The notes beneath the pieces are model-generated. The model worked only from the letters and a program-made list of their open reading frames with translations, had not been told where the DNA came from and searched no databases. A DNA stretch of 10,527 nucleotides, taken from NCBI GenBank assembly GCA_903848435.1, contig CAINGG010000106.1, positions 1 through 10,527 on the forward strand, in the 5' to 3' direction. Shown one piece after another: positions 1 through 6,748 of the stretch (positions are counted from its first letter, which is position 1; every line of letters starts with the position of its first letter). Origin of the DNA: an uncultured Actinomycetes bacterium. Lineage in GTDB: Bacteria; Actinomycetota; Actinomycetes; S36-B12. A program made the position numbers and the translations under genes.

Positions 1-1091
1 GGGCCGCCGCGCTCGATGCGAGGCCGCGCGCCATCGAAGGTGAGCGGGAGCCCGGGCATGCGGACGCGATGACCGTCGATCTCGACGTCGGCCAGCACCC
101 CGAGAGCCTCCGCCTGGGGATCGTCGAGCAGGTTCTCGGGAAGGGCGACGACGTCGGCGGGTACGTCGTTGCCGCGCAGCAGGTCGATCGCCTCACGCGA
201 GGTCATCGAGGCAAGGACAGCCTCGAGGTCAGCGCGGAGCTCCGCAGCATGAGCTACGCGGTCAGCATTGGTGGCATACCGGGCGTCTGTGGCAAGTCGA
301 TCAGCGTCGAGCGCCGTGCACAGACGCAGGTAGACGCCGTCACCGCCGATTCCGAGGCAGATGGCGCCATCACGGGTCGCGTAGATGCCGTACGGGGCGA
401 AGGCGGGGTGACCGCTGCCACTGCGAGACGATGCGATGCCGGTGACCTGCTGCGCTACGACGTGATAGGAGACCCACGTGGCTCCAGTCTCGAGGAGGGA
501 TGTCGCGACCTCGCAGCCCTCCCCGGTGATCTCTCGGCGATAGAGCGCGGAGGTGATGCCCAGAGCCAGCCAGGTGCCGGCGCCGACGTCGAGGATGGAT
601 ACGCCCGCGCGGACCGGAGGCCCGTCAAGGGCGCCGGTGACCGCCATGATCCCGGTGCGAGCCTGGATCACTCCGTCGTAGCCCGCCCGCCCGGCCTCCT
701 CGCCGATGCGCCCATAGGCACTGAGGGCGGCGTGGATGAGTCGCGGATGGCGTCGGCGCAGGCCCGCCGCATCCAGGCCGTATCGGACCAGGGTGCCTGG
801 TCTCAGGTTGGTGATCAGCACGTCCGCCTCGTCGATGAGCGCCAGGAGTCGGTCGCGGTCATCGTCCTCTCTGATGTCTAGACGGAGGCCGTGCTTATTG
901 CGATTGGCCACGTGAAAGTACGCCGAACCGCTTCCCGTCACCGGTGCCATGCCGCGGGCGTCGTCACCGTCAGGCGACTCCACATGGGTGACGTCGGCCC
1001 CGAGGTCGGCAAGCACCGCGCCGGCCCAGGGTCCGGCAACATTGGATGTGAGGTCGATGACGCGGATACCGGCGAGGGGGGAGTTCGTCAC
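1..1091 (-). CDS. Class III (CaiB/BaiF family) CoA-transferase, C-terminus cut by window edge
   Basis: Translation of the minus strand from a GTG at 1091-1089 stays open for about 363 codons to the left edge, so the 3' end is missing. Family features are visible: an N-terminal segment around residues 6-40 (LAGIRVIDLT, then VLADLGADVTHVE), the NRNKHGLRLD motif near 63-72, and GYDGVIQARTG at 137-147. Asp139 there matches the catalytic aspartate that carries the acyl intermediate in formyl-CoA transferase. HPAFAPYGIYATRDG near 228-242 is also typical. These enzymes move CoA between carboxylic acids in the cytoplasm; the substrate cannot be told from sequence. The start codon overlaps the stop of the acetolactate decarboxylase gene (GTGA), which suggests translational coupling in one operon. 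No such coupling to acetoin or acetolactate metabolism is known to me, so the functional link is open. The family call is firm. Confidence 0.93.
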   Translation of the reverse strand, partial: MTNSPLAGIRVIDLTSNVAGPWAGAVLADLGADVTHVESPDGDDARGMAPVTGSGSAYFHVANRNKHGLRLDIREDDDRDRLLALIDEADVLITNLRPGTLVRYGLDAAGLRRRHPRLIHAALSAYGRIGEEAGRAGYDGVIQARTGIMAVTGALDGPPVRAGVSILDVGAGTWLALGITSALYRREITGEGCEVATSLLETGATWVSYHVVAQQVTGIASSRSGSGHPAFAPYGIYATRDGAICLGIGGDGVYLRLCTALDADRLATDARYATNADRVAHAAELRADLEAVLASMTSREAIDLLRGNDVPADVVALPENLLDDPQAEALGVLADVEIDGHRVRMPGLPLTFDGARPRIERGG

Positions 1092-1930
1092 TGCGAGCCC
1101 GGGAGGCGCTCGGCCTTGTCCAGGGCGTCCGTCGTGTCGCCTCCGAGGTCGGCGGCCAGGAACTCCGCGGTCTCGGGGATGGCCAGGTGCAGATCGCTCA
1201 CGACATGGAGATCCACCGGCAGGTCGTGCGCGGTCAGGTCAAGCACGTGTCCGCCGTGCTGGCGATCGGCGCTGATGAAGTGCACGTGATAGCCGGCGAT
1301 CGCGATGGCCTGCGTGTATTCGGGGCTCCAGAAGCCCACGAGTGAGCCCTCGATGTCGGTGAAGTTGAAGATCGCCTGGTCGGAGACCGCCGATACCAGG
1401 TCGGTGCCAGACTCGTGCTTGCACGCCGCACGCACCTTCACGGTGTCGAAGTGCCCCGTGGCACGGATGGCGAGGATGGCGTTGGCCGACGTGCGCAGCC
1501 CATCCAGCTGCCCGGTGAGGTCGGGCCACGACGCCACGCTGGGCAGCGGATGGGTCTGGTCGGCCGCAAAACTCACCACCGATGCGAAGGGCGTCAACTC
1601 GTCATCGGGCGCCTCGGTCACGGTGCCGTCGGAGCGGGCCTGGTAGCAGTGGCCGTCGATGAGGATCATCTCGCCGTCGAGGTCTTCGAAGGTCCCGAGG
1701 CCCAGGTCGCCGTGCCGGCGGAGGTCTCCCACCGAGACGCACCCCTGGTAGAGCCCCTCGACGATGGCCCCAGAGGTCGACACCTGAAACATCGAGTGGT
1801 GCTGGACGTCGAGTGCCTCGGCCAGGGCGGCCTGCACGATGTGGCTGACGCTCTGGCCGCTGGACGCCGAGCGCTCCCGCAGTGCCTGCCATAGGGAGTC
1901 GGAGATCTGGGTCTCGAGCCGTTTCGCCAC
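1088..1930 (-). CDS. budA: Alpha-acetolactate decarboxylase with N-terminal ribbon-helix-helix segment
   Basis: This 280-residue protein should decarboxylate (S)-2-acetolactate to acetoin in the cytoplasm. Residues about 47-280 are an acetolactate decarboxylase domain: STSGAIVEGLYQG at 51-63, GDLGLGTFEDLDGEM at 74-88, and metal ligands His215, His217 and His228 with the spacing seen in the Bacillus brevis enzyme (HxH, then His 11 further). Glu58, Arg167 and Glu274 sit where the other active-site residues are expected. Residues 1-42 are extra. They read as a ribbon-helix-helix fold: strand RLETQI (4-9), a helix around 11-24, a Gly25 turn, and a second helix around 27-41. The GTG start at 1930 lacks a clear Shine-Dalgarno. 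ATG at 1792 (Met47) would give a family-length enzyme, but it also lacks a ribosome site and would waste a well-formed domain. The gene follows the HD-like gene by about 26 bases and overlaps the CoA-transferase start. Confidence 0.92.
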   Translation of the reverse strand: MAKRLETQISDSLWQALRERSASSGQSVSHIVQAALAEALDVQHHSMFQVSTSGAIVEGLYQGCVSVGDLRRHGDLGLGTFEDLDGEMILIDGHCYQARSDGTVTEAPDDELTPFASVVSFAADQTHPLPSVASWPDLTGQLDGLRTSANAILAIRATGHFDTVKVRAACKHESGTDLVSAVSDQAIFNFTDIEGSLVGFWSPEYTQAIAIAGYHVHFISADRQHGGHVLDLTAHDLPVDLHVVSDLHLAIPETAEFLAADLGGDTTDALDKAERLPGSQ

Positions 1931-1956
1931 GAGGGAACGGTAGGCCCGCGGCCCGG

Positions 1957-2544
1957 CTACTGAACGGTCAGGGCCTCGTCGACTCGCCGTCCGGCTCGGG
2001 ACAGCCTCGCCAGCCTCTGATCTTGGACGCGGAAGGGGATGCGCTTATCGGCCTCTTGCTGACGGCGCAGGGCGTCCAGACCCTGGGAGACCGTGCGGAC
2101 CGCACCGACCCCGGTGGTAAGGATCGAAAAGTCCAGGATGTCGGCTGGCCAGCCCTGGATGCGGGCGATCAAGGACAGCTGCGGGCCGGCACCCAGGTAG
2201 CGGGCCACCATCCGCGCCTGCAACTGGTGACCGACGAGCGACACGACCGGGTCCGGCCAGCCCAGGCCCAGCAGGTACACCGCCCCATCGACCGGGGCGA
2301 ATCCCGTCTTCATCACGTCGGGCAGATGTCCGACACCATGCAAACGTGCAGCGGCGATGAGCATGTCCGGTCGCGGACGTGCGAGGGTCGTGGCGGATAG
2401 TCGCGCCTGTTCGGCGGCTCGCTCGCCAGCCTCAAGAAGTTCGGGGTGGTCCGACATGGTGAGCGTGGCCAACTCGTTGGCGTAGCGGACCAATTGCTCG
2501 GGCACGCCCGCATGACACACCGCGGGAGTGTCTATTCGGCGCAT
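1957..2544 (-). CDS. HD-domain-fold protein with degenerate metal site
   Basis: This 195-residue protein is probably cytoplasmic; no signal peptide or membrane segment is seen. The core (residues about 61-115) matches small actinobacterial HD-domain proteins that carry LLHDIGY, TGFHPLDGARYL and LVAHHSGA motifs. Here they read RLHGVGHLPDV (67-77), TGFAPVDGAVYL (80-91) and LVGHQLQA (103-110). The HD doublet is therefore His69-Gly70, the His-His pair is His106-Gln107, no histidine is found in the region of the first metal ligand, and the late Asp (ADMTTG in relatives) is replaced in the segment around 137-146. Phosphohydrolase activity is doubtful, and a binding or regulatory role is possible. 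The start is ATG at 2544-2542, with only a weak ribosome site. It is first of three minus-strand genes and lies divergent to the pst operon across a region with PHO-like repeats. The fold call is fairly firm; the function is unknown. Confidence 0.75.
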   Translation of the reverse strand: MRRIDTPAVCHAGVPEQLVRYANELATLTMSDHPELLEAGERAAEQARLSATTLARPRPDMLIAAARLHGVGHLPDVMKTGFAPVDGAVYLLGLGWPDPVVSLVGHQLQARMVARYLGAGPQLSLIARIQGWPADILDFSILTTGVGAVRTVSQGLDALRRQQEADKRIPFRVQDQRLARLSRAGRRVDEALTVQ

Positions 2545-2566
2545 CAGGCACGAACTTCACGTGAAC
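2545..2566 (-). promoter_or_regulatory. Minus-oriented pair of GTTCRYG-type 11-bp repeats abutting the HD-like gene start
   Basis: Read on the minus strand from 2566, two adjacent 11-base units, GTTCACGTGAA and GTTCGTGCCTG, end exactly at the ATG at 2544. The first unit contains the 10-base perfect palindrome TTCACGTGAA (2556-2565). The pair resembles a Streptomyces PhoP direct-repeat site, but its position right against the start codon would fit repression, or a downstream true start, better than activation. Chance occurrence is quite possible. Confidence 0.35.
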
Positions 2567-2615
2567 GATCCGTGATCCTTGCCGCTGGGAAGACCCATGC
2601 TCACCCGATAAGAGC

Positions 2616-2683
2616 GTTCATCTTTCATTCATCTTGGTTGCCAACCATTCGTTCATCCAGTGACCCTCGTACGTTCACTCAAG
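2616..2683 (+). promoter_or_regulatory. PHO-box-like array of GTTCAYY direct repeats upstream of pstC
   Basis: Four 11-base units share the GTTCAYY or ATTCAYY head: GTTCATCTTTC (2616), ATTCATCTTGG (2627), GTTCATCCAGT (2651) and GTTCACTCAAG (2673). The first two are exactly adjacent (11-bp period) and the last two are 22 bp apart, that is, two periods. PhoP of Streptomyces binds tandem 11-nt units of the GTTCACC type, so an OmpR-family phosphate-starvation regulator is the likely ligand. A further weak match, GCTCACCCGAT, lies at 2599. I could not assign a convincing -10 box between 2684 and 2722. The array sits directly before a phosphate transporter operon, which supports the reading. Confidence 0.72.
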
Positions 2684-2707
2684 GGTCGGCTACCGGACGA
2701 TTGGCTT

Positions 2708-2715
2708 GGAAAGAG
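2708..2715 (+). promoter_or_regulatory. Ribosome binding site deciding the pstC start
   Basis: GGAAAGAG ends 7 bases before GTG at 2723. The more upstream in-frame GTG at 2660 lies inside the PHO-like repeat array and has no comparable purine-rich site, so 2723 is preferred. Confidence 0.65.
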
Positions 2716-2722
2716 TCGTCCC

Positions 2723-3751
2723 GTGACCGCGACGTTCCTGCCTCCCCGGCCGGATGCTGACCAGCCCTCGGAGGCGCAGCAACCTCGTCAGGTGACGACA
2801 GTGCGCAGCGCCACGGATCGGATCTTCCGCAAGGGGGTCGGAGCGAGCGGCGTGCTCGTGCTCGTCATCATGTGTCTGGTTGGTCTGTTCCTGACCATTC
2901 GTGCCCTTCAGGCACTGTCTCAAGCGGGCTTTTCCTTCATCACGACCCAGGCTTGGGAGCCCGACGGCGGAAACTTCGGGATCGCCGCTGTCCTCTCGGG
3001 CACGGTTCTCATCGCCCTCACCGCGATCTTCTTTGCGGTCCCGCTGTCGACGGGTGTCGCGCTCTACATCTCCGAGTACGCGCCGCGGCGCATCAAGCAC
3101 ACCCTGGTCAGCCTGGTCGACCTCATGGCAGCGGTGCCGAGTGTCGTCTTCGGCCTCTGGGGATTCTTCTTCCTTCAAGGGCAGATCATCGGAATCGCCC
3201 GCTGGATCTCGACCTATTTCGGGTGGATTCCCATTTTCGCTGTGGACGGCAGTGATCCCGACGATCCGCTGTCGTCGGCCACGGTCTTCACGTCATCGAC
3301 TTTCGTTGCCGGCATCGTCGTCTGCCTCATGGTGGCGCCCATTACGACGTCGGTCATGCGTGAATGCTTCTCACAGGCGCCTGTAGGTGAGCGTGAGGGG
3401 GCTTACGCCCTGGGTGCGACCAAGTGGGGGATGATTCGGTCTGTCGTGCTGCCCTTCGGGAAGGGCGGCATGATTGGCGGCACAATGCTCGGCCTTGGCC
3501 GTGCACTCGGCGAGACCATCGCCGTCTTCATGATCATCTCGCCCGTCTTCATCTTCCAGCCGCACATCCTGCAGAACGGCACCAACTCGGTCTCGGCCCT
3601 CATCGCCCTGCGCTATGGCGAGGCGACTCCTTTCGGGACGTCCGCCCTGATGGCCGCGGGGCTGGCGCTCTTCATCATCACGCTCATCGTCAACTTCATT
3701 GCCTCGTCCATCGTGGCCCGATCGCGCTCCGGCGCAGCATCGGATGCATGA
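2723..3751 (+). CDS. pstC: Phosphate ABC transporter permease PstC
   Basis: With the GTG start at 2723 the protein has 342 residues and is an inner-membrane permease of the phosphate importer, partner of PstA. About six hydrophobic segments are visible, near residues 42-60, 88-113, 130-152, 193-212, 247-277 and 308-333. The cytoplasmic EAA loop that contacts the ATPase is at 225-244 (EGAYALGATKW through SVVLP). GRALGETIAVFM (259-270) and the SEYAPRRIKHTL segment (117-128) are characteristic of PstC. A hydrophilic N-terminal tail of about 35 residues is usual for actinobacterial PstC. This is the first gene of the rightward operon, downstream of the PHO-like array, and pstA begins within or one base after its stop codon. 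Having pstC first, with the binding protein after the permeases, departs from the common pstSCAB order. Confidence 0.93.
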   Translation: MTATFLPPRPDADQPSEAQQPRQVTTVRSATDRIFRKGVGASGVLVLVIMCLVGLFLTIRALQALSQAGFSFITTQAWEPDGGNFGIAAVLSGTVLIALTAIFFAVPLSTGVALYISEYAPRRIKHTLVSLVDLMAAVPSVVFGLWGFFFLQGQIIGIARWISTYFGWIPIFAVDGSDPDDPLSSATVFTSSTFVAGIVVCLMVAPITTSVMRECFSQAPVGEREGAYALGATKWGMIRSVVLPFGKGGMIGGTMLGLGRALGETIAVFMIISPVFIFQPHILQNGTNSVSALIALRYGEATPFGTSALMAAGLALFIITLIVNFIASSIVARSRSGAASDA

Positions 3752-3752
3752 C

Positions 3753-5030
3753 ATGACCGCGTCCCTCGACGAGCTCGACGCCCTCGCATCGCAGTCCGCG
3801 GCCGGCAAGACCACTCTCCCTCAGCGGACACCGGTACCCAGGAATCTGAAGCCGCGGAAAGTTGGCGGCTTCCGTCGCACTGATGCACTGTCACTGTTGG
3901 GGGCGGCACTCGCGGGCATCGGGTCATCGGCCTTGCTCTTTACGCTCCTGCCGTTCTCCGGCTGGCTCGGCTTCCTCATCGTTGCCTACATCGCCTTTGT
4001 TGCCTTCTATGCGGTCCTGGTCTCACTCGATGAGGACTTCGCAGCCGTCAAGGACCGTCTCGCTGCGGTGCTCATCCACAGTCTTGCGTTCACGTTGCTG
4101 ATGGCCTTGGTCTTCGTCGTCACCTTCACTGTGATTCGGGGCTGGGAAGCCCTCATGAACTGGAACTTCTTCACCCAGGACATGCAGAACGCCGGCCCGC
4201 TGGACCCCCTGACCGCGGGCGGGATCGTGCACGCGATTGCAGGCACGCTCATCATGATCACGATCGCGTTGGCCATCGTGATCCCGCTTGGCGTTGCGTG
4301 CGCCGTGTACATGAACGAGATGCCCGGACCCTTTTCGCGCTTTGTTCGCACGATCTCTGAAGCCATGACTGCGTTGCCATCGATCGTTGCCGGCCTTTTC
4401 ATCTACGCGTCACTTATTCTCATCCTGGGGTTCGACAAGTCCGGCTTCGCTGCCGCCATGGCCATCAGCGTGATGATGCTGCCGATCATCATTCGCGCGT
4501 CGGATGTAGTGCTCCGACTGGTGCCTGGCACTCTCAAGGAGGCCGCCTACGCGCTCGGCGCCGGCCAGTGGCGCACGGTGTGGCACGTCACGCTCCCCAC
4601 CGCGCGTTCGGGCCTCATGACCGCCATCATCCTGGGCACCGCTCGAGGCATCGGCGAGACATCACCGGTTCTGCTGACCGCGGGTTTCACTGCCGCGCTG
4701 AACTTCAACCCAACGACTGGCCCCATGGTGTCACTGCCCCTGGCTACCTTCGAATTCGTCAAGTCGCCCGAGCCGTCCATGATCGCCCGTGGTTTTGGCA
4801 CGGCGGCCGTGCTGATGGTTCTCGTTCTGATCCTGTTCATTGTCGCCCGGATCATCGGGGGCCGCGGTGCAGGCAATCTGTCGAAGCGTCAGCAGAAGAG
4901 TCGCGCGAAGCGTTCACGTGCGGATTCCCAAAGGTTCATCCAACGCGAGGCGTCTCGCCGCGCATCCACCGAGGAGAACACAGCATCTTCGATGCCGAAA
5001 CGATCCTTCGATTTCGGAGATACCTCGTGA
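3753..5030 (+). CDS. pstA: Phosphate ABC transporter permease PstA, with extra N-terminal membrane segments and a basic C-terminal tail
   Basis: This is the second permease of the importer, 425 residues from ATG 3753, which lies one base after the pstC stop. ATG 3744, overlapping that stop, is an equally good alternative adding three residues; a GTG at 3699 would overlap pstC heavily and is unlikely. The family core starts near residue 103, with the EAA loop at 263-282 (EAAYALGAGQW...LP) and ARGIGETSPVLLTAG at 297-311. Two additional hydrophobic segments (about 47-67 and 70-92) precede the usual six, so eight are expected in total. The tail from about 370 is rich in Lys, Arg, Ser and Gln and is longer than in the usual protein. 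The last codons overlap the next gene by GTGA, and the ribosome site GGAGA (5016-5020) for that gene lies inside this one. Confidence 0.93.
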   Translation: MTASLDELDALASQSAAGKTTLPQRTPVPRNLKPRKVGGFRRTDALSLLGAALAGIGSSALLFTLLPFSGWLGFLIVAYIAFVAFYAVLVSLDEDFAAVKDRLAAVLIHSLAFTLLMALVFVVTFTVIRGWEALMNWNFFTQDMQNAGPLDPLTAGGIVHAIAGTLIMITIALAIVIPLGVACAVYMNEMPGPFSRFVRTISEAMTALPSIVAGLFIYASLILILGFDKSGFAAAMAISVMMLPIIIRASDVVLRLVPGTLKEAAYALGAGQWRTVWHVTLPTARSGLMTAIILGTARGIGETSPVLLTAGFTAALNFNPTTGPMVSLPLATFEFVKSPEPSMIARGFGTAAVLMVLVLILFIVARIIGGRGAGNLSKRQQKSRAKRSRADSQRFIQREASRRASTEENTASSMPKRSFDFGDTS

Positions 5031-6748
5031 AGCGCGCTCTCATTGGCCTGGCCGGGGCCATCATCGCCCTGCCCATCGTCATCGCACCTCCTGCCCAGTC
5101 CGCCAGCTATGTACCGGTGTCCGGCGCTGGCTCCACCTGGAGCGCCAACGCCATGGACCAGTGGCGTCGCAATGTCAATCAGTACGGCATGCGCATCGAC
5201 TACCAGGCATCCGGCTCGTCTGACGGCCGTAATCAGTTCCGTAATGGCACGGTGGACTTCGCCGTCTCGGAAATCCCCTACGGGTTGAAAGACGGCAACG
5301 TCGTCGATGCGCTCCCTGCACGCCCCTTTGCCTATATGCCGATTGTGGCCGGCGGAACTGCGCTGATGTACAACCTTCGGATCGGCCCTAACCGGGTGTC
5401 TCAACTTCGCCTGTCGGGCGAGACGATCGCGAAGATTTTCACTGGTGTCATCACAAAGTGGGACGACGCGGCCATCAAGGCGGACAACCCGGGCCTGCCT
5501 CTGCCTCCCCTGAAGGTCGTACCTGTCGTCCGGTCCGATGGGTCAGGCACGACGGCACAGTTCACCGCGTGGATGGCCGCCCAGCATCCCGACATCTGGA
5601 ATGCGTATTGCCAGAAGGTCGGGCGCAGCTCCCCGTGTGGGTTTACGTCGAACTACCCCAGCAGCCCCGGTTTCGTTGCGCAGAGCGGGTCGCTGGGTGT
5701 CTCGGGCTATGTCAAGCAGGACCAGAGCGTGGGCGCCATCACCTATGTCGAGTACTCCTACGCGAAGGCTGCGGGCTTTCCCGCTGCAAAGGTCCTGAAC
5801 AAGGCCGGCTTCTACGTACTGCCGACGGCCGAGGCGGTGGCGGTCGGTCTGCTCGGAGCGACGATCAACCGGGACCTCACATCCAATCTCAGCAACGTCT
5901 ACAACAACTCGGACAAGCGTGCCTACCCACTCTCGTCCTATAGCTACATGGTCATTCCTACGTCTGGCGACAACGGCTTCAGCAATGAAAAGGGCAATAC
6001 GCTGGCCGACTTCTCCTACTACTTCCTCTGCCAAGGTCAGCAGCAGGCCGATGCCCTGGGCTACTCACCGCTGCCTATCAACCTCGTGAAGGCCGGCCTT
6101 GACCAGGTCAAGCGCATCCCCGGGGCGGTTGTCGAAAACCTCGACATTGCGAAGTGCAACAACCCGACGTTCTCCTCCGACGGCACCAACACTCTCGCGA
6201 AGACCGCACCGCAGCCGCCCGCCTGCGACGCCAAGGGGCCAACTCAGTGCGGCACGGCGGCTGAGGGCGGCGACGGTGGCGGCGGTGGTGGTAGTGGTGG
6301 TGGTGGTGGTGGTGGTGGTGGCGCAGGGGCCGGCAATGGTGGTGGAGCTGGTGGTGGAGGCGGTACCGCTTCCGGCGGCGGTGCGAGTGGCGGTGATACG
6401 ACGACTGATCCAGCGGGCGGTGGCGGCATTCCTGCTGACGCGGGCGTCGTAATCGACCCAGAGACGGGCGCTGTCGTCGCCGTCGATCCCGCTGCCACCA
6501 CGGTCGATCCCACGACCGGCGAGGTCGTGGTACTCGACCCCGCGACGGCTGGCGCCGCCGGTGCTGCGGGCGTCGTCACCGGTGGCGCCTATGTCGCGGG
6601 TGTTCCTGTCACCACCGAGGCCAGTGCGGGGTGGGGTCCCTACACGGGTCTGCTCCTTGCCACGTTGATCGTTATCATCGCCCTGCTCTTCGCCCCGCCG
6701 CTGGTGGCGCGATTCCTCAGTGCGCGCCGCGGTGGAGGTGCGGCATGA
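5027..6748 (+). CDS. pstS: PstS-type substrate-binding protein with Gly-rich linker and C-terminal transmembrane anchor
   Basis: The 573-residue protein starts at GTG 5027 with GGAGA six bases upstream, overlapping the pstA stop. Residues 1-26 form a Sec signal peptide without a lipobox cysteine. The binding domain spans about 28-378. Ligand loops are SGAGSTW (32-38), SGSSDGRNQF (62-71) and RSDGSGTT (169-176), and SLGVSGYV (222-229) and GAITYVEYSYA (236-246) are also typical. The residue after TVDFAVS is Glu82, where classical PstS has the phosphate-contacting Asp. A glycine-rich linker (about 414-467) and a segment with DPETG and DPTTG repeats (477-506) follow, then one membrane helix (about 541-563) and a short basic tail. 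The protein is thus held to the membrane outer face by its C-terminus, whereas most Gram-positive PstS proteins are N-terminal lipoproteins. It should feed ligand to PstC/PstA. The family is firm; the exact ligand is inferred. Confidence 0.9.
   Translation: MKRALIGLAGAIIALPIVIAPPAQSASYVPVSGAGSTWSANAMDQWRRNVNQYGMRIDYQASGSSDGRNQFRNGTVDFAVSEIPYGLKDGNVVDALPARPFAYMPIVAGGTALMYNLRIGPNRVSQLRLSGETIAKIFTGVITKWDDAAIKADNPGLPLPPLKVVPVVRSDGSGTTAQFTAWMAAQHPDIWNAYCQKVGRSSPCGFTSNYPSSPGFVAQSGSLGVSGYVKQDQSVGAITYVEYSYAKAAGFPAAKVLNKAGFYVLPTAEAVAVGLLGATINRDLTSNLSNVYNNSDKRAYPLSSYSYMVIPTSGDNGFSNEKGNTLADFSYYFLCQGQQQADALGYSPLPINLVKAGLDQVKRIPGAVVENLDIAKCNNPTFSSDGTNTLAKTAPQPPACDAKGPTQCGTAAEGGDGGGGGGSGGGGGGGGGAGAGNGGGAGGGGGTASGGGASGGDTTTDPAGGGGIPADAGVVIDPETGAVVAVDPAATTVDPTTGEVVVLDPATAGAAGAAGVVTGGAYVAGVPVTTEASAGWGPYTGLLLATLIVIIALLFAPPLVARFLSARRGGGAA
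6281..6322 (+). repeat. GGT trinucleotide microsatellite in the PstS linker
   Basis: Eight consecutive GGT codons (6296-6319) are preceded by GGC, three GGT and one AGT and followed by GGC. They encode glycines of the flexible linker. Slippage would change the linker by whole residues and keep the frame. Confidence 0.9.

Noticed and set aside
69..881. Long plus-strand open frame of 270 codons
   Set aside because: It lies opposite the well-matched CoA-transferase; its low-complexity Asp/Gly/Arg/Val composition is typical of an antisense shadow in GC-rich DNA.
1415..1894. Plus-strand open frame opposite the acetolactate decarboxylase
   Set aside because: It has no family-like motifs, and the minus strand encodes a clear enzyme with correct metal ligands.
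2636..2646. Inverted repeat GGTTG-C-CAACC as operator or terminator
   Set aside because: The arms are only 5 bases with a 1-base centre and no U-tract; it lies between the PHO-like pairs and may be chance.
4568..5026. In-frame upstream extension of the anchored PstS
   Set aside because: It overlaps pstA coding sequence and reads as shadow; GTG 5027 has a ribosome site and begins a signal peptide.
6455..6520. DPETG and DPTTG as sortase LPXTG-like signals
   Set aside because: They lack the leading Leu, occur twice, and lie about 45-60 residues before the membrane helix, so they look like linker repeats and not a sorting motif.
6631..6744. In-frame upstream extension of the 839-aa protein
   Set aside because: It overlaps the conserved C-terminal anchor of PstS; ATG 6745 has GGAGG at good spacing and a signal peptide follows.
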